In this document: in pieces, positions 16,733 to 24,845 of the stretch
Numbering within the stretch: the first letter of the stretch is position 1
Layout of the letters: the number at the start of each line of letters is the position of its first letter
Assembly: GCA_002353285.1 (NCBI GenBank)
Contig: DEJJ01000018.1
Coordinates: forward strand, 3,532-58,377
Origin: Porphyromonadaceae bacterium UBA2751
GTDB lineage: Bacteria; Bacteroidota; Bacteroidia; Bacteroidales; Muribaculaceae
Direction of reading: 5' to 3'
DNA length: 54,846 bases
The notes under the pieces: generated by a model
Databases searched by the model: none
Seen by the model: the letters and a program-made list of their open reading frames with translations, nothing else
What the model was told of the DNA's origin: nothing
Position numbers and translations under genes: made by a program

Positions 16733-17248
16733 CTATTCCTCGTACCAGGTGCTGTACATCAGGTAGTTCTTTGCGATCTTGACGTTGATTTCCTTGGCCT
16801 GGGCGGGATCGACCATTTTCTTGAACTTGGCAGGTGAGCCAGCCCAGAGCTCGTGAGCTCCCACCTTGGTTCCCTTGAGCACCACGCTGCCTGCAGCAAT
16901 GATGGCACCCTCGCCAATCTCGGCATCGTCGAGGACCACACTGCCCATGCCAATGAGGGCCATGTCGTGAATCTTGGCGCCATGGATGGTGACGTTGTGG
17001 CCAATTGACACGTCGTTGCCAATCTCGATAGTTGATTTTTGATACAGAGTGTGCAGCACGCTTCCGTCTTGCACATTAACTCGGTTGCCCAGTGTGATGG
17101 TGTTGACATCGCCACGCAACACAGCACCAAACCAAATGCTGCACTCGTCGCCAATGGTGACGTCGCCCACTACTACTGCATTGTCGGCAAGGAAGCATCC
17201 CTCGCCAATTTTGGGCTCAAAGCCCCTGACTTTTCTTATGATTGCCAT
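16733..17248 (-). CDS. Gamma-carbonic-anhydrase-like hexapeptide-repeat protein
   Basis: A 171-residue left-handed beta-helix protein of the YrdA/PaaY/gamma-CA family. Hexapeptide repeats run through the sequence (VVVGDVTIGDECSIWFGAVLRG, shown here in part: IGDECSIWFG; then DVSIGHNVTIHG and AEIGEGAIIAAGSVV). It has potential metal-binding histidines (VLHTLY; IGHNVTIHG). Members are trimeric and zinc- or iron-dependent; many lack proven carbonic anhydrase activity, so the reaction is uncertain. The start at 17248 gives the canonical MAIIRKVRGF opening. It lies downstream of, and in the same direction as, the Xaa-Pro aminopeptidase, with CTAG arrays on both sides. Confidence 0.9.
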   Translation of the reverse strand: MAIIRKVRGFEPKIGEGCFLADNAVVVGDVTIGDECSIWFGAVLRGDVNTITLGNRVNVQDGSVLHTLYQKSTIEIGNDVSIGHNVTIHGAKIHDMALIGMGSVVLDDAEIGEGAIIAAGSVVLKGTKVGAHELWAGSPAKFKKMVDPAQAKEINVKIAKNYLMYSTWYEE

Positions 17249-17250
17249 GT

Positions 17251-17278
17251 TTAGTTCTTAGTTTTTAGTTCTTAGTTT
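17251..17278. repeat. TTAGTTY 7-bp array, 4 units
   Basis: TTAG cores start at 17251, 17258, 17265 and 17272 (units TTAGTTC, TTAGTTT, TTAGTTC, TTAGTTT). At 17279 the array passes directly into the 9-bp CTAG array. Confidence 0.8.
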
Positions 17279-17318
17279 CTAGTAACTCTAGAGATTCTAG
17301 ACAATTTAGAAATTCTAG
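17279..17318. repeat. CTAG 9-bp array, 5 units
   Basis: Cores start at 17279, 17288, 17297, 17306 (TTAG) and 17315, an exact 9-bp period. Unlike the other two arrays, its arms pair poorly. The last CTAG provides the TAG stop codon of the minus-strand aminopeptidase (17315-17317). Confidence 0.85.
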
Positions 17319-19084
17319 ATTTCCTTACATTTAGTTTTAAGCCAAGCGGCTTCTTCCTCATTAAGGTAAGGAGTTAGTCGCTCAAGTACCATTGCGTGGT
17401 AGTCATTAACCTGTTGCACTTCCTCGGGAGTGAGCATCGACAGGTCGATGAGGCGAGTGTCGTAGGGGAAGAGGGTCAAGGTTTCAAACTCGAGGAAGTC
17501 GCCGAATTGCTGGGTCTTCTCGCCCTCGACAACAAGCAGGATGTTCTCGGTGCGGATGCCATACTCGCCAGCCTTGTAGAGTCCCGGCTCGTTGCTGGTC
17601 ACCATTCCTGGCTCAAGTGCTACAGGGTTGAGATTGGTGCGGATGCTGTGAGGACCCTCATGGCAGCTCAAGAAGTGGCCCAATCCGTGACCAGTGCCGT
17701 GGCCGTAGGTCATAGCCTCTTGCCATAGTGGCATGCGTGCCAGCACGTCGAGCTGAACGCCAGTGGTGCCAACTGGGAACTTGGCGCGGCTCAATGCCAG
17801 GTGGCCCTTGAGCACCAGGGTGAAGTCGTGCTTTTCTTGCTCGGTGGGATTGCCAAGTGTGATGGTTCGGGTAATGTCGGTGGTACCGTCGAGGTATTGT
17901 GCACCGCTGTCGACGAGTAGCAGTCCCTCACCATGCAATATGCTGGCGCTCTTGGGAGTGGCAGTGTAGTGAACGATGGCGCCGTGCGCGCGGTAGCCAG
18001 CAATCATCTCGAAGCTGTCGTCGCGATACATGTCGCTCTTGGCTCGCTCCTTCTTGCCTTGTTCCCACACGTCGAGCTCATTGATTGTGCCGCTGGGAGC
18101 ATTTTGCTCAATCCACATGAAGAGGCGCACGAGTGCTGCACCGTCGCGCTCCATTGCGTGGCGGAAACCTTCGATCTGCGTGTCGTTCTTGATGGCCTTC
18201 AGAGCCTCGACGGGCGAAGCACCATACACCTTGCCGCACATGAGTGCTTGGCCCAGCGTGTCGCTCACCTTGTTGGGGTCGAGCAGGATGGTGCTGTTGA
18301 TGTTGCGTTTTTCAAGGAATTTCTCCACGTCGTCGTAGCTCTTGGTACGCACTTTGTACTGCTTGAGATGTTCAAGCACATCCTTGCTCAGCACATCGTC
18401 GGTGAAGAGCATGCGGTCATACTCGCTCATGTAGAAGAAGGCGAGAGCTACAGGTGTGAAGTCGACATCGCTGCTGCGCAGGTTGAGCAGCCATGCTATC
18501 TCGTCGAGGGCGGTGATGAGGATGCTGTCGGCACCCATTTGCTCCACTTTCTCCATGGTGCGCGAGAGCTTGCTCTCCACATCCTCGCCGGCGAATTCGA
18601 CGCTATGGACAAAGGCTTCACCACGAGGTTGTGCAGGCCTGTCGCGCCATACGTTGTCGGCAGGGTAGAAGTCGGTGGCAAAGAGGAATCCGTTTTCGCC
18701 ACAAATCTGTTCCAGTTGGTTGGCATCCATGAGCGAGAACAGACGTCCGTCAACTGCAAGAGTGTCGTCCTCTTGCATCTCTTGAGCCAACCACTGCATA
18801 ATCATGGCAAGGTCGCCGCGATATTCCACATGCTGCAACTCAAAGTCGTTGCCTTCGAGTTCGATTTCGGCTTGCAGGAAATAACGGGAATCGGTCCACA
18901 AGCTTGCCTTGTTGAGTGTTACCACGGCAGTGCCATTGCTGCCAGTGAAGCCGCTCACCCAGTCGCGGAATTTCCAGTAGTCGCTGACATACTCACTCTG
19001 ATGAGGGTCGGTGCCGGGTATAATCACGGCATCCACTCCCTTGGCGCGCATCAACTCGCGCAATAGTTCAAGATTGTTATTCAT
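17315..19084 (-). CDS. Xaa-Pro aminopeptidase, M24B (APP) family
   Basis: A 589-residue long-form aminopeptidase P. It has two creatinase-like N-terminal domains (VDAVIIPGTDPHQSEY; WTDSRYFLQAEIEL) and a C-terminal pita-bread catalytic domain. Metal-site motifs are visible: LLVDSGAQYLDGTTDITRT (two Asp ligands), GHGTGHGLGHFLSCHEGPH (His ligand region), TSNEPGLY and IRTENILLV (Glu ligands). It removes N-terminal residues next to proline from peptides, normally in the cytoplasm; no signal peptide is seen. Length matches the Bacteroidales three-domain form. The stop codon lies inside a CTAG repeat array. Confidence 0.95.
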   Translation of the reverse strand: MNNNLELLRELMRAKGVDAVIIPGTDPHQSEYVSDYWKFRDWVSGFTGSNGTAVVTLNKASLWTDSRYFLQAEIELEGNDFELQHVEYRGDLAMIMQWLAQEMQEDDTLAVDGRLFSLMDANQLEQICGENGFLFATDFYPADNVWRDRPAQPRGEAFVHSVEFAGEDVESKLSRTMEKVEQMGADSILITALDEIAWLLNLRSSDVDFTPVALAFFYMSEYDRMLFTDDVLSKDVLEHLKQYKVRTKSYDDVEKFLEKRNINSTILLDPNKVSDTLGQALMCGKVYGASPVEALKAIKNDTQIEGFRHAMERDGAALVRLFMWIEQNAPSGTINELDVWEQGKKERAKSDMYRDDSFEMIAGYRAHGAIVHYTATPKSASILHGEGLLLVDSGAQYLDGTTDITRTITLGNPTEQEKHDFTLVLKGHLALSRAKFPVGTTGVQLDVLARMPLWQEAMTYGHGTGHGLGHFLSCHEGPHSIRTNLNPVALEPGMVTSNEPGLYKAGEYGIRTENILLVVEGEKTQQFGDFLEFETLTLFPYDTRLIDLSMLTPEEVQQVNDYHAMVLERLTPYLNEEEAAWLKTKCKEI

Positions 19085-19180
19085 TGTATACGTTGTTTAT
19101 GCTGTGTTATTGACTTGCAAATTTAGATAAAAATCCCGATTTATAGGTCAATAGAGGTGAAAAATGCTTATCAAAAACAT

Positions 19181-19207
19181 GGAATCACTGGAATCAGAGG
19201 AATCGAT
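19181..19207. repeat. GGAATC 9-bp array, 3 units
   Basis: GGAATCACT, GGAATCAGA and GGAATCGAT start at 19181, 19190 and 19199. Confidence 0.85.
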
Positions 19208-19309
19208 AAGGGCTGTCGAGCTATAGAAACCGATTAATAGCGATTATATTTTTGGGGGATAGTTTTGTGCGGCTTTTGGTTATTGTGGACTATTGACTTG
19301 GGTGGCGCT

Positions 19310-19425
19310 GGAATCATGGAATTGTTAGGAATTACTAGGAATTGCTAGGAAATATAGAAATATTAGAAATCGGTGGAATCAGTGGAATCGCTGGAATCAT
19401 GGAATCATGGAATCGCTGGAATCGG
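19310..19425. repeat. Mixed GGAAT/CTAG short tandem array
   Basis: The array starts with GGAATC at 19310. It continues as 10-bp units YTAGGAATTN with TAG at 19326, 19336 and 19346, changes to 9-bp steps (TAG at 19355 and 19364), and ends as GGAATC units at 19375, 19384, 19393, 19401, 19409 and 19418 (steps 9, 9, 8, 8, 9). It contains both the CTAG and the GGAAT cores seen in separate arrays elsewhere. Confidence 0.85.
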
Positions 19426-19850
19426 TGGGTGGGACAGTTTTGTGATATTTTTTTCATGGGTGGCAGTATGTCAATGATCTCTTGTGGTGGGGTGAGCAGG
19501 GACAAAGTTAACACCTTGTTATATTTAAAAGCAATATCAAAAAATCGCAATGCGTCTTACTGTTGCGGTGGGGCTGCGGCGTGTGCATTAGTTGGAGCCT
19601 AACTGCTGGTGTGAGGATGCCTTGATGTTCATGCCGTGCTGTGGCTCGCAAGATGGAGATTTTGTTATGGCGACGTTGATTTGAATCAAGTTTTTGGGGT
19701 TTTGTTGCATTTTTTTGCAACAAAAATGAGTGCTATTGCGTCTAAATGATGTGGATGCAATATGGCAGATATGCATTGACTGAAATCAACATCTAATGGG
19801 TGTTAGGCTTGAAGTTGATTGATGTCAACGCGAGTTAATGCTGCTATTCA

Positions 19851-19858
19851 TAATTTTG
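19851..19858 (+). promoter_or_regulatory. Putative -7 element of Crp-type gene
   Basis: TAATTTTG matches TAnnTTTG and lies 14 bp before ATG 19873. This argues against the in-frame upstream starts at 19819 and 19822. No good -33 element is seen. Confidence 0.45.
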
Positions 19859-19872
19859 CAAGAAAAAAGAGT

Positions 19873-20427
19873 ATGACATACTTAGATTTTACCAGAAAAG
19901 ATTTTTATATAGCCGCTAAGGACCTCTTGCTGAGCAAGGGTAAAAAGGTTGAACTCGTTAAGGGCGATTACCTGTGTCACGTGGGTGAGAAGGACAGTAG
20001 GGTAGGACTGCTCACTAGTGGCTCAATAAAGTACTCCCGATTCACTACTCGAGGACATGAGCGCATCCTCTCTTTCGCCTTCACCGGCGACCTGGTGGCA
20101 AGCTACAGCGCGATGCGCAACGATGCTCCTAGTCCTGTCGACATTGTGACGCTCGAGAGTTCAATAATATATCAATTGCCCATTCATCAGGTTGATAAAA
20201 TGATGGGGACAGAATTGAGGATGAAACTAAGCGAGGCGGTTGCCTATAAGGCGATGCTTGAGGCAATCGACAGCTGTTGCCACACTCCCCAGGAGCGCTA
20301 CATGGCATTGTCGAGTCGATTTCCCGACATACACAACCGACTCACCAATCGCGCTATAGCCAGCTACTTGGGCATCACTCCCGAGTCGCTGAGTCGGCTG
20401 TGCAAGCGGCTAGTCACAAACTTGTAG
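19873..20427 (+). CDS. Crp/Fnr-family transcriptional regulator
   Basis: About 184 residues: an N-terminal cyclic-nucleotide-binding-type beta roll (VELVKGDYLCHVGEKDSRVGL, read as GDYLCHVGEKDS; then GSIKYSRFTTRGHERILSF) and a C-terminal winged HTH (NRAIASYLGITPESLSRLCKRL). It lacks an Fnr-type N-terminal cysteine cluster, so oxygen sensing through an iron-sulfur cluster is unlikely. The ligand is unknown. ATG 19873 is preferred because a promoter-like element lies just upstream. It stands alone, without a neighbouring target gene in the same direction. Confidence 0.88.
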   Translation: MTYLDFTRKDFYIAAKDLLLSKGKKVELVKGDYLCHVGEKDSRVGLLTSGSIKYSRFTTRGHERILSFAFTGDLVASYSAMRNDAPSPVDIVTLESSIIYQLPIHQVDKMMGTELRMKLSEAVAYKAMLEAIDSCCHTPQERYMALSSRFPDIHNRLTNRAIASYLGITPESLSRLCKRLVTNL

Positions 20428-20526
20428 ATAAACACAACACATTAAACTGCAATAAAACACCTAACGATAAGCTTGTGAAAGTCGCTCGCAAAGTAGCAGT
20501 TAATGATTAAACTTCAAATACATTTA

Positions 20527-20562
20527 AAAACAGATAGCGCCCTTGCGATGAGGGCGCTATCT
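20527..20562 (-). terminator. Terminator of gene 20583-21632
   Basis: A perfect 12-bp stem (20532-20543 with 20551-20562) has a 7-nt loop. The minus strand continues with TTTTT (complement of 20526-20530). It also closes the convergent Crp-type gene region. Confidence 0.8.
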
Positions 20563-20582
20563 TGCGTTATGGATTATGATTG

Positions 20583-21632
20583 TTAACGTATCACTTTAAT
20601 AGCCTTAGTTGTGCCGTCTTGCATGCGCATCTGCTTGATGAGCAGGCCTGTGGCATTGGCGTCAACCTTGCGGCCCTGCATGTCGTAGTAGTTGGTTTCA
20701 ACCACATTGTTGGTGTTGACTTCGCTGATTGCTGTTGGCTTGAGTGGATACCAGAAGATTTCGCTCTCACGAGTCTCGCGCGACTTGCCGCCCACGGTGT
20801 AGATGCTCTTCACGCCAATGGCGGTCCACTGGTCGATGTCGTCGCCATAGATGTAGACCTGCTTGCCAGCCACGTCAATGTCGTAGTAGTCGGTGAAGTT
20901 GTAAGGCACCACTGTCATGTTCTCCTCAAGGAATTCGTAGCTGCTGGTTGTGAATTCATACACACTTTGCTCGCCATTGCGGTCAATGAGAATCTGATAG
21001 CTGAGCAGAGCGGCAAGGATTTCGTTGCCATCAACATCGGTGGTGGGGATGGTCATCTCCAAGTAATGGCCGTAGTTGTCCTCAATGAAGTTAGTGATGG
21101 TGGGAGTGGCAGGTGTGGCAACCTCGGGCTGAACCTTGGTGAGTGTTACATTGATGAACTCGTCGAGAATCTCACCCTCGACCGATGTGGTGTAGCCGTC
21201 GGCTGCAGTAAGCACGCTGGCATCGTCGTTAACAGTGAACTCGGCTCCGTCAAAGTCAAGATTAAAGGCGTCGCCCCAGAATTCAAATACTCCCATATAG
21301 GTTGCGGGGAATGTAGCCACGCCCTCGGCAATGGTGCCTTTTACCCAAGCTGTGGTGAGATACTCACTCAAGCCCTTGACATAGACATCGGCATTGTCGA
21401 AAACCACAAACACCTCGAAGGTCTTTGTCTTATTGGAATAGGTGTCATATCCCTCGAAGGTGTAGATTTGCTGTTCCAGGCCAGCAGGAGGCGTTACAAC
21501 ATCGCCCTCGGCTTTTACTGTGGCAGTGGGATTGATGCCATTGAGCTTGGCTGCCTTGTCTTGGTTGATGACTCCGGCTTGGGCAATCATTGCCACTAAG
21601 CCAGCAAGAATTAAAAGAGTAATCTTTTTCAT
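20583..21632 (-). CDS. Secreted protein of unknown function with T9SS-like tail
   Basis: A 349-residue exported protein I cannot assign to a characterised family. The signal peptide covers about residues 1-19 (LVAMIAQAG). The body is all-beta in character, rich in Asp, Thr, Val and Tyr, with a Pro-rich hinge (VATPATPTITNFIEDN near 195) between two probable domains. The end, NYYDMQGRKV ... LLIKQMRMQDGTTKAIKVIR, resembles the C-terminal sorting tails of T9SS cargo in Prevotella-like species. It may therefore be displayed on or released from the cell surface. It has its own terminator; a TAnnTTTG-like element (complement of 21678-21685) lies upstream. Confidence 0.75.
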   Translation of the reverse strand: MKKITLLILAGLVAMIAQAGVINQDKAAKLNGINPTATVKAEGDVVTPPAGLEQQIYTFEGYDTYSNKTKTFEVFVVFDNADVYVKGLSEYLTTAWVKGTIAEGVATFPATYMGVFEFWGDAFNLDFDGAEFTVNDDASVLTAADGYTTSVEGEILDEFINVTLTKVQPEVATPATPTITNFIEDNYGHYLEMTIPTTDVDGNEILAALLSYQILIDRNGEQSVYEFTTSSYEFLEENMTVVPYNFTDYYDIDVAGKQVYIYGDDIDQWTAIGVKSIYTVGGKSRETRESEIFWYPLKPTAISEVNTNNVVETNYYDMQGRKVDANATGLLIKQMRMQDGTTKAIKVIR

Positions 21633-21721
21633 AAGCGTTAAAATGTTGATTGATTAAGAAAATATGGTTTCTGCATGCAAAAATAATATAAAATATTTGA
21701 AATGCTACAAGTTTGGAAGAA

Positions 21722-21760
21722 CAAAAAAAGATTGCGCCCCGATTTCTCAGAGCGCAATCT
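21722..21760 (-). terminator. Terminator of M16 protease gene
   Basis: A 9-bp stem AGATTGCGC/GCGCAATCT (21729-21737 with 21752-21760) has a 14-nt loop. It is followed on the minus strand by seven Ts (complement of 21723-21729). Confidence 0.8.
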
Positions 21761-21799
21761 CTATTGCTTAAGTTCAAAGATTTAAATGCTTAGAACCGA

Positions 21800-24724
21800 T
21801 TATTTTCTGCGTTTGCTTGCCTTCTTGGTGGCTTTTTTAGCAGTTGCTTTCTTGGCAGTTGCTTTCTTAGCGGCAGCAGGAGCGTCTTTTACAGCAGCGG
21901 CAGCGTTGCCCTCGGGGTTCATAGTCACCTCGATGCAGTTACCAGTCTTAACGAGGGTCTCTTTGACAAACTTGCTAACGTCGGCAGCAGTAACCTTATT
22001 AACAGCCTCTTTGTAGCCATTCTGAGTGTCGACGTTGAACGAGTTATACATGTTGAGCACGTTGATCCAGTGGCCATTGCTCTTAGTGTTGGTGTCATAG
22101 TCCTTGATCATTTTCTCTTTGATCTTCTGGAGAGCGTCGGCCTCGATTTGACCATTGGCGATGTCGCTGAGCGATTCACGCATAATCTTGACAACGAGGT
22201 CTTTCTTCTCGGGCTTCATGTTCACATAGGTGAGAGCCTGAATGAAAGGCTTGTCGCCCTTGATAGTCATTCCGGCACTTCCATGAGGTGAGTAGGCAGC
22301 GCCCTCATCCTCACGAACCTTCTTGAGAAGGATTACATCAAGCACTTGACCAGCGATGTCGGCCTTGATGTCGTTCTCCATAGTGTAAGGAGCGTCGTAG
22401 CTGTGCCACATCACAAATGAAGTAGACTGAGGAGTCTCCATAGCACGTGAGAACTCGTTCTTGACGTCACCTGTCACAAGTTTAGCGCCTTCCTTGAAGT
22501 TCTCCTTCACGCCTGGTTGTGATGGCAGCGAAGCGATGTATTGCTCGATGAGAGGCTTGATAGTTGCCTCGTCGAAGCTACCCACGAAGTAGAATGTGAA
22601 GTCGGCAGCGTTAGCAGTACGCTCCTTGGCAATCTCAACTATGCGGTCGAGGTTTACGTCCTTAAGGTTCTCAACGTTGAAAGGCATCTCGCGCCAGTCA
22701 TGGTTATAACTTGTTGTTTTGATACTGTCGCTCAAAGCTGCCTCGGGCATGCTGCTCTTGTTCTTGAGCTGAGTCTCAAGGAACGACATTATGGTTCCAG
22801 CGGCTTTCTCGTCCTTGTTAAGGGCGGTGAAGTAGAGGTAGTTGAGTTGGAACAGGGTCTCAAGGTCCTTCTTGGTTGAGTTACCGTTGAGGCGCTCGTA
22901 GTTTTCAGAGAGAGAGATGTCAACGCTGGCGTTCTTGCCGGCAAGAGCCTTCTCAAGCTCATTGTTGGTAAAGTTGCCAAGACCGCAAGTCTGAGTGAAG
23001 AGGTCAAACATCTGGCAGTTGGCCCAGTCCTTAGGACCATAGAGAGAACTACCACCCTTTGACTCAGCATAGTAGCGTATCTCATCATCTTTGAAATCGG
23101 TCTTCTTAAGGATGACTTTAGCACCATTGCTCAGAGTGAGCTCCTTGAAACCAAGCTTAGTGTTCTCGGTCTCGCCAACAATCTTGCCAGGGGTGGGCAA
23201 CTGGGCGATGAGAGGCTCGTTCTTCACATTGTCAACATAAGCCTCGAGCTTGGCAGCCTGTGCTGCATCGATGGCACCCTTGAGAGCGTCTTTAGTGGGC
23301 AGAACCACACCTTCCTTGTCGGGGCTGAAGTTCATTACCACCAGGTTAGAGTCGTTGGTAGGCATCATCTGCGCCATGAGCTGGTTAATCATTTCAACCT
23401 GGATGTTGGGAGCAATCATGCTCATCATTTGGTGTTCCCACTCAATAGAGGGATAGGGCTCTTTCTCAAGGAAGTTAGAGCAATATTCGCGGCCAAAGCG
23501 GTCGTTGTTGATTTGATTGCGGTTGTTGAACTGCTTCTCAAGGTTGCTCATGTAATCATCTTTCACGCGAACATATTCGGTAGCGGTGAAACCGTGCTGC
23601 GAAGCGCGCAGAGCCTCTTGAGTAACAACTTGCACAGCGTCGGTGCTCTTGCCGTCTTTAGGCAGAACGATAAGGCTGAAAGCCTCTTTAGTCTTGGCAA
23701 AGATGTAGTTGCCATAGTTAGCACCAGCCTGGAGATATGGGCAGTCGGGCTCAAGAGCTTTCTCTTCGAGACGCTTGTTGAGCATGTCGCAAGCCATGTT
23801 GATGGCATATTTCATTACCATGTAGCTGATGTCGCCTTTTATCTCATCGGGTATAGGGTCGGTCTTGTACATGATTTGAATGAGGTTGTACTGCTGTTCC
23901 TTGTCCTTGTCGATGACAAAGATGGGCTCGGCATTGTCGGGAACCTCTACATCAACCACTTGGGCTGCATTGGCAGCGGGACCAGGGATAGAGCTGAACA
24001 TCTCCTTAATCTTGGCCTCGGTGCGGTCAACGTCGATGTCACCAACCACCACGATAGCCTGATTGTCGGGGCGATACCACTTGTGGTAGTAGTTGCGAAT
24101 TTCGTCATACTTGAAGTTGTCGACAACGCTCATCAAGCCAATGGGCATGCGCTTGCCATATTTTGAACCTGGATACAAGGTCTCCAAGTTGCGCTCAAAC
24201 ATGCGCTGGCTGGCACTTGAGCGAACGCGCCATTCCTCGTGAATGACACCACGCTCCTTGTCAATCTCGTCGCCCTCGAGCAACAGGCCGTTTGACCAGT
24301 CCTTGAGGATGAGCAGGCATGAGTCGATAGCGCTCAGGCGAGTGCTAGGCACATCGTTGATGTTGTAAACTGTTTGGTCCACACCAGTGTAGGCGTTCAG
24401 GTCACGGCCAAACTCCACGCCAAGCGAACGAGTGTAGTCGATCACTCCATTGCCAGGATAGTTCACTGTGCCGTTGAAGGCCATGTGCTCGAGGAAGTGG
24501 GCGAGACCACGCTGGCTCTCCTCCTCCTGCAATGATCCTACACGCTGAGCAATGTAGAAGTTCACGCGATGCTCGGGCCAGTTGTTTTGCTTCACATAGT
24601 AAGTGAGGCCATTAGGCAACTTGCCAGTGCGCACCGAAGGGTCGTTCTCGATGGGCATTGATTGCGCCATTGAGCCAAGTGCTATAAGCATCATGGCTGC
24701 TGCAAAGAATTTTCTTAGTTTCAT
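21800..24724 (-). CDS. M16 family zinc metallopeptidase with Lys/Ala-rich tail
   Basis: A 974-residue periplasmic insulinase/pitrilysin-type protease. It has a signal peptide (about residues 1-20) and the inverted zinc motif HFLEH at 76-80 in the active half. The third ligand region is near DEIDKERGVIHEEWR. A second, inactive M16 half and the middle domains follow (GLGNFTNNELEKALAGKN). Such proteins degrade peptides in a clam-shell chamber. Unusually, the C-terminus continues into a basic tail made of KKATAK-type repeats, with 13 Lys/Arg among the last 29 residues, like histone H1 or AlgP tails. It is a single-gene unit with its own terminator; CAAAAGTA upstream (24794-24801) is a minus-strand TAnnTTTG. 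Confidence 0.93.
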   Translation of the reverse strand: MKLRKFFAAAMMLIALGSMAQSMPIENDPSVRTGKLPNGLTYYVKQNNWPEHRVNFYIAQRVGSLQEEESQRGLAHFLEHMAFNGTVNYPGNGVIDYTRSLGVEFGRDLNAYTGVDQTVYNINDVPSTRLSAIDSCLLILKDWSNGLLLEGDEIDKERGVIHEEWRVRSSASQRMFERNLETLYPGSKYGKRMPIGLMSVVDNFKYDEIRNYYHKWYRPDNQAIVVVGDIDVDRTEAKIKEMFSSIPGPAANAAQVVDVEVPDNAEPIFVIDKDKEQQYNLIQIMYKTDPIPDEIKGDISYMVMKYAINMACDMLNKRLEEKALEPDCPYLQAGANYGNYIFAKTKEAFSLIVLPKDGKSTDAVQVVTQEALRASQHGFTATEYVRVKDDYMSNLEKQFNNRNQINNDRFGREYCSNFLEKEPYPSIEWEHQMMSMIAPNIQVEMINQLMAQMMPTNDSNLVVMNFSPDKEGVVLPTKDALKGAIDAAQAAKLEAYVDNVKNEPLIAQLPTPGKIVGETENTKLGFKELTLSNGAKVILKKTDFKDDEIRYYAESKGGSSLYGPKDWANCQMFDLFTQTCGLGNFTNNELEKALAGKNASVDISLSENYERLNGNSTKKDLETLFQLNYLYFTALNKDEKAAGTIMSFLETQLKNKSSMPEAALSDSIKTTSYNHDWREMPFNVENLKDVNLDRIVEIAKERTANAADFTFYFVGSFDEATIKPLIEQYIASLPSQPGVKENFKEGAKLVTGDVKNEFSRAMETPQSTSFVMWHSYDAPYTMENDIKADIAGQVLDVILLKKVREDEGAAYSPHGSAGMTIKGDKPFIQALTYVNMKPEKKDLVVKIMRESLSDIANGQIEADALQKIKEKMIKDYDTNTKSNGHWINVLNMYNSFNVDTQNGYKEAVNKVTAADVSKFVKETLVKTGNCIEVTMNPEGNAAAAVKDAPAAAKKATAKKATAKKATKKASKRRK

Positions 24725-24845
24725 ACTTTGAAAAAGTTGATTAAAAATATAATAATTGGTATTTTCTTAATAATCACTTCTTGTTTTAACCTACAAAAGT
24801 AGGCAAAAGTTATTAAATAAGGTGTATATGCATTATTATTAATTG

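Larger units (their letters stand above)
19085..19872. other. Long repeat-bearing intergenic region
   Basis: No gene is supported in this 788-bp gap. It carries two GGAATC-type arrays (19181-19207 and 19310-19425) and otherwise low-complexity A+T/G+T-rich sequence. TAATTTTG at 19851-19858 is a likely promoter element for the Crp-type gene. The stretch 19430-19840 shows no other clear structure. Confidence 0.7.

Noticed and set aside
19342..19602. Open frame through the GGAATC array
   Set aside because: It translates the repeat array into Gly-Ile/Trp-Asn-Arg repeats and has no other support.
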